DNA of 64,000 bases from DATFKA01 sp035268885. GTDB taxonomy: Bacteria; Bacteroidota; Bacteroidia; Chitinophagales; Saprospiraceae. Position numbers and translations under genes: made by a program. The stretch lies in contig DATFKA010000120.1 in the NCBI GenBank assembly GCA_035268885.1, forward strand, positions 92,082 to 156,081. The letters are read 5' to 3'. The notes beneath the pieces are model-generated. The model searched no databases, was not told where the DNA came from, and saw only the letters and a program-made list of their open reading frames with translations. Below are positions 63,993-64,000 of this stretch, piece after piece. Every line of letters starts with the position of its first letter. Within the stretch, counting starts at the first letter, position 1.

Positions 63993-64000
63993 ATGAAATA
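63993..64000 (+). CDS. Possible start of a gene running off the right edge
   Basis: An ATG at 63993 preceded by an A-rich tract (AAGGAAAATCATAATC) opens ATG AAA TA. Only two and a half codons are visible, so nothing can be said about the product; the MK start would suit a signal peptide. Confidence 0.2.

Overview
The window looks like ordinary chromosome from a member of the Bacteroidota, most likely a marine or Saprospiria/Lewinella-like lineage (the phylum is well supported, the class is a guess). Support for the phylum: two proteins with type IX secretion (T9SS) C-terminal sorting domains, repeated TAnnTTTG-type -7 promoter boxes, few Shine-Dalgarno sequences, a Rho factor with a large charged insertion, a DUF5916 outer-membrane protein, BshA of the bacillithiol pathway, and many secreted proteins whose signal peptides end in AQ. 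I saw no tRNA, rRNA, CRISPR array, prophage or intact insertion sequence.

Layout. 0-5 kb: partial agmatinase-like gene, gltX, a polysaccharide deacetylase facing a DUF3108 gene across a strong two-way terminator, a YbhN-like membrane protein and ruvC. 5-10.3 kb: a large lipoprotein cytochrome-dehydrogenase, a small membrane protein and a POT peptide transporter. 10.4-17.8 kb: a leftward operon marR - membrane fusion protein - RND pump - deoxyribonucleotidase - GtrA protein - TolC-like channel, with candidate MarR operators. 17.9-22 kb: YciI/muconolactone-isomerase-like protein, pirin, a SPOR-like/peptidoglycan-binding protein and arabinose-5-phosphate isomerase. 22.4-32 kb: a housekeeping block of recQ, aroQ, rnpA, radC, rho, serS, a zinc metallopeptidase, frr and the short rpmH gene. 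32-38.7 kb: a TPR protein, a small conserved membrane protein, a DUF5916 protein and a two-gene ABC exporter.

38.7-46.4 kb: a phosphodiesterase, a PLP decarboxylase and a reductase in one leftward group, then a secreted protein and a Tricorn-like S41 protease. 46.4-47.7 kb is the only clearly decayed stretch: an imperfect palindrome, a 43-codon orphan ORF, and a UPF0175 antitoxin / DUF3368 PIN toxin pair that are both broken. 47.7-54.8 kb: small proteins, a multidomain glycosidase-like secreted protein, a ring-cleaving dioxygenase-like protein and a sodium/solute symporter. 54.9-64 kb: aat, a T9SS-secreted GH16 glucanase, bshA, thrS, a tiny T9SS protein and a penicillin-acylase family enzyme.

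The signals that genes do not explain are mostly structural. They are a ~157-bp palindromic element upstream of recQ, an inverted repeat whose arm runs into the start codon of the peptide transporter, a palindrome after the Tricorn-like gene, a CCTTTAA heptamer array, and shared operator-like sites around marR. I did not find a convincing new multi-gene defence or biosynthetic system. The best candidates for something undescribed are the palindromic elements and the pump operon that includes a nucleotidase and a GtrA protein.
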